A DNA stretch of 14,798 nucleotides from Parabacteroides hominis. Its GTDB lineage: Bacteria; Bacteroidota; Bacteroidia; Bacteroidales; Tannerellaceae. Position numbers and translations under genes: made by a program. The notes under the pieces are model-generated. The model did no database searches. It was not told where the DNA came from and worked only from the letters and a program-made list of their open reading frames with translations. Numbering within the stretch: the stretch's first letter is position 1; every line of letters begins with the position of its first letter. Of the stretch, positions 1-6,594 are shown in pieces. The stretch covers positions 1-14,798 of the forward strand of contig NZ_JACOOJ010000062.1 in NCBI RefSeq assembly GCF_014287585.1, written 5' to 3'.

Positions 1-618
1 ATCATATTTGTTTCCTCTAACGGGCATGGCCTCGGTTTATTTAAGAGAGAAAACAAACGTTGTACGGAAACCTGTTCGGTAATCATCAGTCGGCAGATAG
101 CATCTGTATTGAAAGGGCTAATCCCGTTATCTGAAGAAAAATTGGTGATTAAAGTAGGGAGCGATTGGTCGGAAATCGCTTTCGAGGATTATGAAATCTC
201 TTTTCGTAATGTGGAAGGCCGTTATCCCAATTGGCGGGCTGTCGTTCCGAAATCTAACAACCTTGAACTGAAAACGGATACCAAACTACTGTTGGGAGCC
301 ATAAAGCGCACTTCTGTATTTTCAAGTAAAATATCATGCCTTATAAAGTTGAGTGCCCATTATGATAAGCTTGTCGTATCAGCCCAGGACTTGGATTATT
401 CCACTTCTGCAGAAGAAACCATTCCGGTAGAGTTTGGCGAAAGAGAGTTTGTTGTCGGTGTGAAAGCAACCTTGATACAAGACATGCTTTCCTGTATTGT
501 TGACAATCGTTCGATACTTTCTTTCGGTACTCCCAGTACCGCTATTCTTATCGCCCCGGAGAAGCAAGCCGAGGATGAAGAACTTACCTATTTATTAATG
601 CCTATGACAATCCAATAA
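1..618 (+). CDS. dnaN: DNA polymerase III beta subunit (sliding clamp) homologue, 5' truncated by window edge
   Basis: The reading frame is open from base 1, so the start lies upstream; 205 codons are visible against about 370 in bacterial clamps. The visible part corresponds to the end of clamp domain 2 and all of domain 3. Family-like stretches are the GRYPNWRAVVP segment, the LLGAIKRTSVFSSK helix, VSAQDLDYSTSAEE and the C-terminal LLMPMTIQ. The MPM near the C-terminus matches the region that forms the hydrophobic pocket for clamp-binding peptides in bacterial beta clamps. A clamp encircles DNA and tethers polymerase and other replication proteins. It lies 3 bases before PcfK, so the two are probably co-transcribed. 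The location among phage genes suggests a phage-encoded clamp rather than the host housekeeping copy. The family call is strong; the start and any missing N-terminal domain cannot be judged. Confidence 0.85.
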   Translation: MIFVSSNGHGLGLFKRENKRCTETCSVIISRQIASVLKGLIPLSEEKLVIKVGSDWSEIAFEDYEISFRNVEGRYPNWRAVVPKSNNLELKTDTKLLLGAIKRTSVFSSKISCLIKLSAHYDKLVVSAQDLDYSTSAEETIPVEFGEREFVVGVKATLIQDMLSCIVDNRSILSFGTPSTAILIAPEKQAEDEELTYLLMPMTIQ

Positions 619-621
619 GTT

Positions 622-1026
622 ATGAAAGAGTTCAAAGATACAATCCAGAAATATTTGCAGGAGAGAGCAGCAGAAGATCCACTGTTTGCCCCGAAGTTTG
701 CCAATTCGAAAAAGAACGTGGACGAATGCTGCCGTTACATTTTAGGAGAAGCCCGTAAACGAGGAACCGCTGTTGCAATGAGTGACGTGGAAGTCTTTGG
801 GATGGCAGTGCATTACTATGATGAAGAGAATATCAAGATAGAAAACGTTCCTTCAGGTCGTTCTGTTTCCTCTACCTCCCGCAAGGTGGAACTTACGGAG
901 GAGGAAAAGAATGCTGCCCGTGAAGCGGCTATCAAACGGTTGGCCGAAGAGCAATACCGATCGCTCAAAAAGAAGCCGGCAAAGAAAAAAGCAGATACAA
1001 ATGTCCAACAAATGAGCCTGTTTTGA
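622..1026 (+). CDS. pcfK: PcfK-like protein
   Basis: A 134-residue soluble, charged protein. The N-terminal half (FKDTIQKYLQERAAEDPLFAPKFAN, then the CCRYILGEARKRG helix and the AVHYYDEENIKIE segment) has the look of the PcfK-like family, named after a gene of the enterococcal conjugative plasmid pCF10 and common beside PcfJ in Bacteroidetes mobile elements. The middle (residues about 90-112) is a charged helix starting ELTEEEK, and the tail is lysine-rich. The last six residues are QQMSLF, which resembles a bacterial clamp-binding motif (Q-x-[L/M]-x-L-F); the gene just upstream is a clamp. The start ATG is 3 bases after the clamp stop, and the stop is 1 base before the PcfJ ATG, indicating one operon. 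The biochemical role of the family is not established to my knowledge. Confidence 0.8.
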   Translation: MKEFKDTIQKYLQERAAEDPLFAPKFANSKKNVDECCRYILGEARKRGTAVAMSDVEVFGMAVHYYDEENIKIENVPSGRSVSSTSRKVELTEEEKNAAREAAIKRLAEEQYRSLKKKPAKKKADTNVQQMSLF

Positions 1027-1027
1027 T

Positions 1028-2362
1028 ATGAAGCCGAGAACGAAATTGGAAAAACTGGTGACGGAGTTAAGTGGAAAGCTGCCTGCCATCACGAAGGAAC
1101 AGGAAGACTGGGGCAAAGAGCATGTATTTGACCATCTTGCCTACAAATGTAAAGATGAGCTATGGTGTTCCGAATGCGGTAAGATGTGGGTAGACGCAAG
1201 CAATAGTGAATTGGGTATAACTGTTTTGGGTGATAAAACCGAATGTCCCTATTGCCATCATCGGTTGGACGTGAAGGTCAGCCGAAAGCAAAAAGACCAT
1301 GAAGGGGGGTATATGTCCATTTTGCAAGTGAAAGGCGGTTTTCAGGTGATCCGGCATATCTATTGTATGCGAAGCACCTATAAGGAAACTCATCCTGTGC
1401 ATTACGATTTTACGGAAATGGTGCAAGAATGGATTAGCGAGGACGGTAAGCGTACGATCATAGCTCGACCTATGAACATGGGAGGTAACGGATGGATATA
1501 CGGTGCCCCCCTCAGTATTAAAAGCGAATATGGTAGTAGCTGCTGGAATTACCGTGGTGATATATATGCAATATGGGGAGAACTTTACCCAAAGAAAGAG
1601 CTGCTATCGGAATTGAAAAAACGGGGACTGAATCGAAGGTTCCCTGATGTCAATCCCTCGAAGCTAATACGTGATCTCTTGAAAGGTAGTAATGATGCCG
1701 AGCTATGTCTCAAGACCGGGCAAATATCCATGTTGAAACACATGTATAAAACCGGCTTTTCCCAGCTTCGCTATAAGCCATCATTCAATATATGCAACCG
1801 TAATCATTACATTATCAAGGATGCCTCTATGTGGGAAGATTATATGTCTTTACTATCTTATTTCGGGAAGGATCTGCGTAACGCCCATTATGTTTGTCCC
1901 AAAAATCTGAAGGTCGAACATGATAGTCTATTGGAAAAGAAAAAGATTTGTGAAGCCAAATTGAGACAGGAAAGGGATCGTATAGCAGCTATCCGTAGGC
2001 GTGAAAAGCTCATGAAGGATATAGCCAGTTTTTATGAACGAATGAAAAAGTTCTTCGGGATGAAAATCACAGATGGCAACATTGTCATTTGCCCGTTGGA
2101 AAGTGTCACTCAGTTTTATCAAGAAGGAAAGGTGATGCACCATTGCGTGTATAGTAATGGATATTATAAACGGCCGGATTGTTTGATTCTGTCTGCCAAA
2201 GACATTGACGGAAAGCGTATCGAGACGATAGAGGTAAATTTGAAGACACTGGATATCGTCCAGTCTCGCGCCGTCTGCAATGGTGTAAGCGAGTATCATA
2301 ATCAGATAATTAAACTGGTAAAAAAGAATATGAACCTGATCCGTCAGAAAATGACGGCGTAA
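1028..2362 (+). CDS. pcfJ: PcfJ-like protein
   Basis: A 444-residue protein recognised by its C-terminal domain: VMHHCVYSNGYY (M370-H371-H372-C373), then LILSAKD, KRIETIEVNL, IVQSRAVCNG and the SEYHNQII helix. This order is typical of PcfJ-like proteins, which accompany PcfK in conjugative elements and phages. Near the N-terminus C47-x-x-C50 and C73-x-x-C76 form a probable zinc ribbon. Residues about 300-345 are a highly charged helix, probably a coiled coil, joining the central part to the C-terminal domain. The invariant-looking His-His-Cys hints at a metal or catalytic site, but no activity is established for the family as far as I know. The start is 1 base after the pcfK stop, consistent with translational coupling. 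It follows a clamp gene and precedes replication genes, so a role in DNA replication or transfer is an inference from context. Confidence 0.8.
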   Translation: MKPRTKLEKLVTELSGKLPAITKEQEDWGKEHVFDHLAYKCKDELWCSECGKMWVDASNSELGITVLGDKTECPYCHHRLDVKVSRKQKDHEGGYMSILQVKGGFQVIRHIYCMRSTYKETHPVHYDFTEMVQEWISEDGKRTIIARPMNMGGNGWIYGAPLSIKSEYGSSCWNYRGDIYAIWGELYPKKELLSELKKRGLNRRFPDVNPSKLIRDLLKGSNDAELCLKTGQISMLKHMYKTGFSQLRYKPSFNICNRNHYIIKDASMWEDYMSLLSYFGKDLRNAHYVCPKNLKVEHDSLLEKKKICEAKLRQERDRIAAIRRREKLMKDIASFYERMKKFFGMKITDGNIVICPLESVTQFYQEGKVMHHCVYSNGYYKRPDCLILSAKDIDGKRIETIEVNLKTLDIVQSRAVCNGVSEYHNQIIKLVKKNMNLIRQKMTA

Positions 2363-2374
2363 ATTATCAATTGC

Positions 2375-3280
2375 ATGAAAAAGAAACGCTATATAATGCA
2401 AAATACATCTATGACCACATTTACCGCCCCAGTTTTTTTAGCGGAAATGTATGATGAACAGATACAAGAATTAGGATTTCGCGATAAGACAGAGGCTCTT
2501 CTTTACTTAGCTGAAGGAATATGGAACGAACGAAACGGGAAACAAAATAGTTTCGCAGTTCGTAATATACTAAAACATGTTTCACTAGAGCGTGATCCTA
2601 TACTCCGGTTATTACCTCGTGTATATAGAGGTGTTAGACTGGTAGGAGAAAGAAAAAGTAAAATTCTATCACTGACTGATTTCGGTTATTTGTCCAATCT
2701 AATGAACTCTGTAATGGAAGCATTTATGTTATATAGTAAATGTTATAGACGAATGCTAAGAAAAGAAATGCATGCTTCATTTGTTATAGGGAATCCCAGC
2801 TCAGGCTATGTACAAACATATATTTCTGGGCTGCAGTATGACAAGTTGTTTGAAATGGCTATACGTGGCGGTATGTCTTTAACGGGGATGATACGATCAA
2901 CCATTGAAGCTGTATTGATGGCCGAAGAAGTTATTCCTGAAAGATGGCTTGTTCCATTGGAAATTCAAGATGCTATATCGGATTATCTGCATGTCGAGGG
3001 ATTTACATGTCACAATTTTTCTCGTGATATACAGTTACGGATAAACATAGGATGTGAGGAAAATTGCCGAGGCATACAAATGCTGTTATGTAAGTATGAG
3101 ATACCCGGTTTTAATGAGTTCTTGCGCCGTGTGATCCTTTTTCTATTGAATTCAAATAGTATTGAGTTTCAGAATATACCGGATAAAGAAGAGCAAAAGA
3201 ATTTCTATTTCGATGAAACCGAACTGTATATGAATGATCGTTTATCTTGTAAGGATTTCGTTCGATCAATTTATCAATAA
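2375..3280 (+). CDS. Hypothetical protein with three ribbon-helix-helix-like units
   Basis: I do not recognise this 301-residue protein as a named family. Three segments share a strand-helix-helix pattern like ribbon-helix-helix (RHH) DNA-binding domains: residues about 14-50 (TTFTAPVFLAEMYDEQIQEL then KTEALLYLAEGIW), 145-183 (VQTYISGLQYDKLFEMAIRG then TGMIRSTIEAVLM) and 219-260 (IQLRINIGCEENCRGIQMLL then FNEFLRRVILFLL). A fourth, weaker helical stretch lies at about 96-130. No signal peptide or membrane segment is seen. Other in-frame ATGs at 2396 and 2411 are possible starts; no convincing Shine-Dalgarno sequence chooses between them, and the third still keeps the first RHH-like unit whole. 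It lies 12 bases after pcfJ and 22 bases before the initiator start, so it may bind DNA in replication or regulation. The RHH assignment is by eye. Confidence 0.6.
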   Translation: MKKKRYIMQNTSMTTFTAPVFLAEMYDEQIQELGFRDKTEALLYLAEGIWNERNGKQNSFAVRNILKHVSLERDPILRLLPRVYRGVRLVGERKSKILSLTDFGYLSNLMNSVMEAFMLYSKCYRRMLRKEMHASFVIGNPSSGYVQTYISGLQYDKLFEMAIRGGMSLTGMIRSTIEAVLMAEEVIPERWLVPLEIQDAISDYLHVEGFTCHNFSRDIQLRINIGCEENCRGIQMLLCKYEIPGFNEFLRRVILFLLNSNSIEFQNIPDKEEQKNFYFDETELYMNDRLSCKDFVRSIYQ

Positions 3281-3302
3281 ATGGGAATATAATATAGTGA
3301 AC

Positions 3303-4301
3303 ATGACCTATATAGACTACATGAACCTTTTTTGGAAAACATCGCAGAGCGTCAAATTTTCCTCGAACGAGGCGTACTTATACTTCTTCTTGTTAAGTGA
3401 GTGCAATATTCGGGGTTGGGAAAATCCGTTTGAATGTCCCAACAGGAGAATCATCCTATCGATCGGTATATCTGAACCTACCCTAATCGATTGCAGGAAT
3501 AGATTACAGAGCAAAGGTTTATTGATGTTTGAGGCCGGAAAAAGGAATGAAAAACCCCCCGTTTATTACTTAAATGATTTAAGCAAACACTTTAGTAAAA
3601 CCTTTAGCAAACGCTTTAGTAAAGACTTAAGTAAAAACCTTAGCAAAGACCCAAGCATATTATATAAGACTAAAGAATATAAGACTATAGACTTAGATAA
3701 TATATCCCCCACACCCCCTAAGGGGGATGATGAGAGAGAAAAAAAGTTGCAAGAAAAAGAAAATGCTTTGCGTGCCTTGGAAGAGGAACTTAAAAAGCGT
3801 GAAGCCAATTTGGCTAATCAAAATAGCAAACCTCCTGCAAAATCGAAGGAACCAAATTCTTTGAATGTGGAAGCAAGAAAACTATTTGAAGAGCATTATC
3901 TAATGATTTTTTCAAACAACTACTATTGGGGTGCCAAAGATGCTGGGAGTATGGCTTCTTTGCTCAAGAAATTGAAATACCAGCGGGGACAAAAGAAAAT
4001 GCCTATCGACGATCAAAACGTATTGAACGCTTTGAAATACCTATTGGATTCGATCACAGAAGGGTGGATATTTGAAAACTTCAGTGTGACGAATATTAAT
4101 TCCAAATTTAATGAAATTGTATCACAAGCAATAGCAAAGAGAAATGGACAAACAACAAGCAATACAAGTTCTGTCAACTCTAGACAAAACAACCGGTATT
4201 CTTCCGGCAGAACTAATGCCGAAAACAACAGAGCAAGCCTTGAGCATCTTGGAGAATTGGCCGATGCCATATTACAATGCCCTACACCCGAAAACGGTTA
4301 A
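3303..4301 (+). CDS. Phage replication initiator (winged-helix replisome organiser, O/DnaD-like)
   Basis: I chose the ATG at 3303 (332 residues); the longer in-frame ATG at 3234 would overlap the previous gene by 47 bases and add no family-like sequence. Residues 1-90 look like a winged helix-turn-helix of phage replication proteins: NEAYLYFFLLSECN, CPNRRIILSIGISEPTLIDC as the recognition region, then LQSKGLLMF and a wing ending VYYL. Residues 93-118 are a tandem [FL]-S-K-x repeat. Residues about 143-172 form a charged coiled coil. Residues about 187-285 (ARKLFEEHY, YYWGAKDAGSMASLLKKL, GWIFENFSVTNINSKFNEI) match a C-terminal domain common in Bacteroidales phage and element replication proteins, likely the helicase-loading or oligomerisation part. 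The final 50 residues are Ser/Asn-rich. The repeat-coding DNA may be the origin this protein binds, as lambda O binds iterons inside its own gene. The role is inferred; the fold call is fairly firm. Confidence 0.7.
   Translation: MTYIDYMNLFWKTSQSVKFSSNEAYLYFFLLSECNIRGWENPFECPNRRIILSIGISEPTLIDCRNRLQSKGLLMFEAGKRNEKPPVYYLNDLSKHFSKTFSKRFSKDLSKNLSKDPSILYKTKEYKTIDLDNISPTPPKGDDEREKKLQEKENALRALEEELKKREANLANQNSKPPAKSKEPNSLNVEARKLFEEHYLMIFSNNYYWGAKDAGSMASLLKKLKYQRGQKKMPIDDQNVLNALKYLLDSITEGWIFENFSVTNINSKFNEIVSQAIAKRNGQTTSNTSSVNSRQNNRYSSGRTNAENNRASLEHLGELADAILQCPTPENG
3579..3650 (+). repeat. Six tandem 12-bp iteron-like repeats inside the initiator gene
   Basis: Six consecutive 12-base units begin at 3579, 3591, 3603, 3615, 3627 and 3639, with consensus TTWAGYAAANNC (the last unit begins CTT rather than TTW). 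A degenerate seventh copy starts at 3651. Every unit encodes [FL]-S-K-x. Serine is always AGY and never TCN, and lysine is always AAA, so the DNA is more alike than the protein requires. An AT-rich stretch with its own repeats follows directly. This arrangement resembles phage origins such as lambda ori in gene O. The repeat is certain; the origin role is inference. Confidence 0.8.
3656..3705. other. AT-rich stretch beside the iterons, candidate DNA-unwinding element
   Basis: About 50 bases of very AT-rich sequence follow the 12-bp repeats. A 10-base direct repeat TATAAGACTA occurs at 3663-3672 and 3678-3687 (15-base period), and a related TATAGACTTA follows at 3686. Just downstream is a C-rich to G-rich dyad (CCCCC-TAA-GGGGG, 3714-3726). 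Iterons next to an AT-rich region and a GC-rich boundary is the usual layout of initiator-dependent origins. All of it is also coding sequence of the initiator gene. Confidence 0.5.
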
Positions 4302-4749
4302 TGACGTATTTCAATCTCCCAGCTGCTCTATTGCCGTGATGAACAAAAACTTTGGAGAAACAAAACTTAGGGCATTTATGGCTAGGATAATCATAGATGT
4401 AGTTATGTTTTTCAATGTAGGTAAGATAATGAATGATGTTCAAGCTGCACAAACTGCAGATCTGATCATCGAGGAGTACTATTTCCTGAAGCCAGATGAT
4501 TTTAAGCTATGCTTCACCCGGGCGAAAAAAGGATACTACGGAAAAGTGTTCGATCGTATAGACGGTCAAGTTATTTTCGAATGGCTTAACCAGTACACCA
4601 ATGACCGAATAACAACGGCCATCGATACAAGTATACAGGAAGCGGATCGGATGAAGTTTTCAGAAGGGGAACGAACATCCTCTTTATTGGAGCAGGCTGT
4701 TCATGATTTCAAAAAGTATGATTTTGAACGGAAGTATGGAGTGAAATAA
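4144..4749 (+). CDS. Conserved Bacteroidales phage protein, probable replication partner
   Basis: A 201-residue soluble, mostly helical protein. The central and C-terminal parts (FNVGKIMNDVQAAQTADLII, then YYFLKPDDFKLCFTRAKKG and GKVFDRIDGQVIFEWLNQY) look like a family found after replication initiators in Bacteroidales phages and mobile elements; I think some databases call it DUF6633 but am not certain. No catalytic motif is evident. Its start lies 158 bases inside the initiator gene in another frame, preceded by a purine-rich AAGAGA. In-frame ATGs at 4216 and 4264 would shorten the overlap, but even the last keeps some. The position after the initiator suggests a helicase loader or other replication accessory role; that is inference only. 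Confidence 0.65.
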   Translation: MDKQQAIQVLSTLDKTTGILPAELMPKTTEQALSILENWPMPYYNALHPKTVNDVFQSPSCSIAVMNKNFGETKLRAFMARIIIDVVMFFNVGKIMNDVQAAQTADLIIEEYYFLKPDDFKLCFTRAKKGYYGKVFDRIDGQVIFEWLNQYTNDRITTAIDTSIQEADRMKFSEGERTSSLLEQAVHDFKKYDFERKYGVK

Positions 4750-4778
4750 TCTGATAATAAGATGATTAATACTTGCGT

Positions 4779-4792
4779 AGATAACCTTATCT
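4779..4792. promoter_or_regulatory. Perfect inverted repeat in the gap before the small-gene block, possible operator
   Basis: AGATAA-CC-TTATCT is a perfect 6-2-6 dyad in the 89-base gap 4750-4838. It is flanked on both sides by the direct repeat CTTGCG (4772-4777 and 4791-4796). This is the only gap of any size between the initiator module and the small-gene block, so a regulatory site is plausible. I could not find a good Bacteroides-type -33/-7 promoter pair here. The dyad is certain; its function is not. Confidence 0.35.
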
Positions 4793-4838
4793 TGCGAATA
4801 TTGCAGTATAATAAATAACAGATAAACAACGAATTAAA

Positions 4839-5051
4839 ATGAAAAATAAATGCGAAATAAATGACTTGGCGGAGCGAGAGCTTCTTAGAGTGCAGGCTGA
4901 TGCAGAAGATCTTATAGCTTGCATTCAAGATACTAATCGCCCTATTATTTCAAGGCTGATTCAAGTGCAATTGCATTTACATAGATTACATACACGGAGT
5001 ATTGTTTTAGCCGAACTAAGGGGGCAATTGGTCTTGTTAAATAATAAATAG
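4839..5051 (+). CDS. Small hypothetical protein, helical
   Basis: A 70-residue protein, unrecognised. It is amphipathic and probably all helical (AERELLRVQADAEDLIACIQ, then PIISRLIQVQLHLHRLHTRS), with three His residues in the second helix (H46, H48 and H51). No membrane segment or signal peptide. It is the first gene of the small-gene block, preceded by an 89-base gap that contains a dyad, and its stop is 3 bases before the next start. Such short helical proteins are common in phage early regions, where some act on host proteins; nothing here shows a target. Confidence 0.6.
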   Translation: MKNKCEINDLAERELLRVQADAEDLIACIQDTNRPIISRLIQVQLHLHRLHTRSIVLAELRGQLVLLNNK

Positions 5052-5054
5052 CTT

Positions 5055-5297
5055 ATGATAGCACCTAATACAATACAAAGCGATGAATATGCTCAAATGC
5101 TTTTTGAAGCATGTAGGCGAATGGAAAAGAGGTTAAGCAACCTTTGCTTTGATGAGTGCGGCAGAAGCCGTGCCGCTGACAATAAAGGCGACGAAACAAA
5201 AGCATTAAAGCATTATTTCAATGAGCAAGCCTTGCAAATAGCAATGTATGCGCTTGCTAAAACCCCTGAACAGCTTAAAAAAATAACAGAATCATGA
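5055..5297 (+). CDS. Small hypothetical protein
   Basis: An 80-residue soluble protein I do not recognise. It appears helical, with an N-terminal helix (SDEYAQMLFEACRRMEKRLSN), a charged linker (ECGRSRAADNKGDETK) and a second helix (ALKHYFNEQALQIAMYALAK). Two Cys (C31 and C35) could be structural, but no metal-binding pattern is complete. The start follows the previous stop by 3 bases, and its TGA stop overlaps the ATG of the next gene as ATGA, a standard sign of translational coupling. Function unknown. Confidence 0.6.
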   Translation: MIAPNTIQSDEYAQMLFEACRRMEKRLSNLCFDECGRSRAADNKGDETKALKHYFNEQALQIAMYALAKTPEQLKKITES

Positions 5298-5572
5298 GTA
5301 AATATACAGCAAAACAAATTGCAGAATCTGATGATTTGTTTGATAAACAAATACATAAAGTCAGAAAGTTTTATTTGAGTCATAATCCCGATAAAATGAT
5401 GATGCTTGAAGAAAGAAAAGCTGTTATCAAAGAACGAAATAAAGGTCTTTCCCCGGAATATGATAAGGATTATTATTGTGGAACCTGTGGAGCTAAAGAC
5501 GGTGCGGAGCATCCTAAAACCGGATATTGCTTTCACTGTGATACTGATAACTGGATTTCAAAGAATAACTAA
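5294..5572 (+). CDS. Small zinc-ribbon protein
   Basis: A 92-residue protein with an N-terminal charged helical part and a C-terminal zinc ribbon, C62-x-x-C65 and C79-x-x-C82, in YCGTCGAKDG and YCFHCDTDNW. Four cysteines in two CxxC knuckles 13 residues apart are typical of small phage zinc-ribbon proteins, which may bind nucleic acid or protein. The start overlaps the previous stop (ATGA at 5294-5297), so it is translationally coupled to it. No enzymatic motif. The zinc-ribbon call is from visible residues; the role is unknown. Confidence 0.65.
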   Translation: MSKYTAKQIAESDDLFDKQIHKVRKFYLSHNPDKMMMLEERKAVIKERNKGLSPEYDKDYYCGTCGAKDGAEHPKTGYCFHCDTDNWISKNN

Positions 5573-5585
5573 CATTCAAGAAGGT

Positions 5586-5822
5586 ATGAGTAAAAAAGAC
5601 GTATTAGAACGGAGACTCGCCCGCCTAAAAGATTCTCTATCGAAGGAAAGAGAACGTTTGAACAGGGTATCGAGTAATATTCCCTGGGGAGCCGGCATGA
5701 GGAGAACAAAGTGCACACCATCTTTCAGAAAGGAAGATGAATTGAAAGAAAAAATACAAAATGTAAAAATCCAACTATCGGAGTTAGAGAAAAACAAAAA
5801 AGAGGTGAAGTATGAAAAATGA
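5586..5822 (+). CDS. Small hypothetical coiled-coil protein
   Basis: A 78-residue protein starting at ATG 5586. The frame is open further upstream to 5406, but that part overlaps the zinc-ribbon gene and reads as shadow sequence, so I use the internal ATG. Two charged helices (KDVLERRLARLKDSLSKERERLNRV and KEDELKEKIQNVKIQLSELEKNKK) flank a Gly/Pro/Cys-containing turn (PWGAGMRRTKCTP), suggesting a helical hairpin or antiparallel coiled coil. The last 11 bases overlap the next gene start. I do not recognise the family. Confidence 0.55.
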   Translation: MSKKDVLERRLARLKDSLSKERERLNRVSSNIPWGAGMRRTKCTPSFRKEDELKEKIQNVKIQLSELEKNKKEVKYEK

Positions 5823-6108
5823 ATATTTCAACATGATATGTCAGAAGGCTTCCGAAGGGAAAATGATAATAATGGCCGTTGTTCCGGATAATCTTCTGGG
5901 TGAAGGATTGCCTCCCATTTTTGAAGTTCAGGCGGTAAAGCTGGTTCCAACAATTTACACCGGAACCTATCCTACAATCAAGGTTATCTCTGAGACAATC
6001 AAAGATAGATCGGATTTGCAAGGTAAAGGTATTAATGGTATAGTCACCGGAGAAAATTGGTATAATGTATCAAAAGAGGACAAGAATACTTACGGAATTA
6101 ATATCTAA
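5812..6108 (+). CDS. Hypothetical protein
   Basis: A 98-residue soluble protein, unrecognised. It appears to be mostly beta strand (KMIIMAVVPDNLL, FEVQAVKLVPTIYTGTYPTIKVIS) and ends in a Gly/Asn-rich stretch. The start lies within the last 11 bases of the previous gene, in another frame, just after the purine-rich GAGGTGAAG at 5803-5811, which probably serves as a ribosome binding site. No motif points to a function. Confidence 0.55.
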   Translation: MKNEYFNMICQKASEGKMIIMAVVPDNLLGEGLPPIFEVQAVKLVPTIYTGTYPTIKVISETIKDRSDLQGKGINGIVTGENWYNVSKEDKNTYGINI

Positions 6109-6115
6109 AAAAGAT

Positions 6116-6550
6116 ATGAGACAGATAGATGGTAAAACATTAAATGAATGGATTTCCATTGAAACAAGAAAAAGGACAGTTTCGTTCTGGGGAAAAGATT
6201 ACGATATTGAACCTGTAATATGTAGTGAGGTTCAAGGAGATGGTTTACAACTCGTTTATGTTCAGTCCATGGATCAGCGTCCAAACTATTGGCTTCTTCG
6301 TATTGATAGCAAAATCAATGTTGAAGATGATGACTTTGACGTTGAAACATTGCTTGAACCTCTTGAAGAGGAATTTGGAAGGGAGCCAGAGAATTACTGC
6401 CATGATGAAAATGAATTTATCAAGGCTAAGAAAGACAAAAAACATCCGGGACATGATTATGCTCGTGATTATGATTCATACAAAGAGTGTGAAAAAGCCT
6501 TTGATTTTCCATGCGTTTGGTGGTATGGAGGGTTTATGGTTCCATTGTGA
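6116..6550 (+). CDS. Hypothetical acidic protein
   Basis: A 144-residue protein starting at ATG 6116, preceded by AAAAAAGAT. The frame is open upstream to 6065, but that extension runs through the previous gene. It begins MRQIDGKTLNEWI and has strand-rich sequence (VSFWGKDYDIEPVIC, LQLVYVQSMDQRPNYWLLRI). A strongly acidic middle follows (VEDDDFDVETLLEPLEEEFG), then a Lys/His/Asp-rich segment and a C-terminal aromatic cluster (DFPCVWWYGGFM). The acidity recalls DNA-mimic or host-inhibitor proteins of phages, but I have no family match and that is only a thought. A 44-base gap without a gene follows. Confidence 0.6.
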   Translation: MRQIDGKTLNEWISIETRKRTVSFWGKDYDIEPVICSEVQGDGLQLVYVQSMDQRPNYWLLRIDSKINVEDDDFDVETLLEPLEEEFGREPENYCHDENEFIKAKKDKKHPGHDYARDYDSYKECEKAFDFPCVWWYGGFMVPL

Positions 6551-6594
6551 ATTTTGGTACTAAATAGACTCAAAAACATAAAAAGAACTGAATC

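Noticed and set aside
622..2362. Conjugative plasmid transfer region, because of the PcfK and PcfJ names
   Set aside because: No relaxase, coupling protein or type IV secretion gene is present, while terminase genes follow on the same strand; phage context fits better.
1928..2401. 157-codon open frame on the - strand
   Set aside because: It lies wholly opposite pcfJ, whose protein is clearly family-like; the reverse translation has no recognisable domain.
3234..3302. Longer start for the replication initiator
   Set aside because: It would overlap the preceding gene by 47 bases and add sequence not typical of the family; ATG 3303 gives the expected N-terminus.
3579..3650. CRISPR-like array
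   Set aside because: The 12-bp units are contiguous with no spacers, lie in a coding frame and have no cas genes nearby; they are tandem iteron-like repeats.
4771..4800. Promoter-like TATCTTGCG with an upstream TTG
   Set aside because: The -7 match to TAnnTTTG is poor and the spacing to the TTG is far too short for a Bacteroides promoter.
5406..5585. 5' extension of the small coiled-coil gene
   Set aside because: It runs through the zinc-ribbon gene in another frame, and its translation does not resemble the helical remainder; ATG 5586 is a better start.
6225..6563. 112-codon + strand frame within another gene
   Set aside because: It overlaps the better-spaced gene at 6116-6550 almost completely and reads as Met/Lys-rich shadow sequence.
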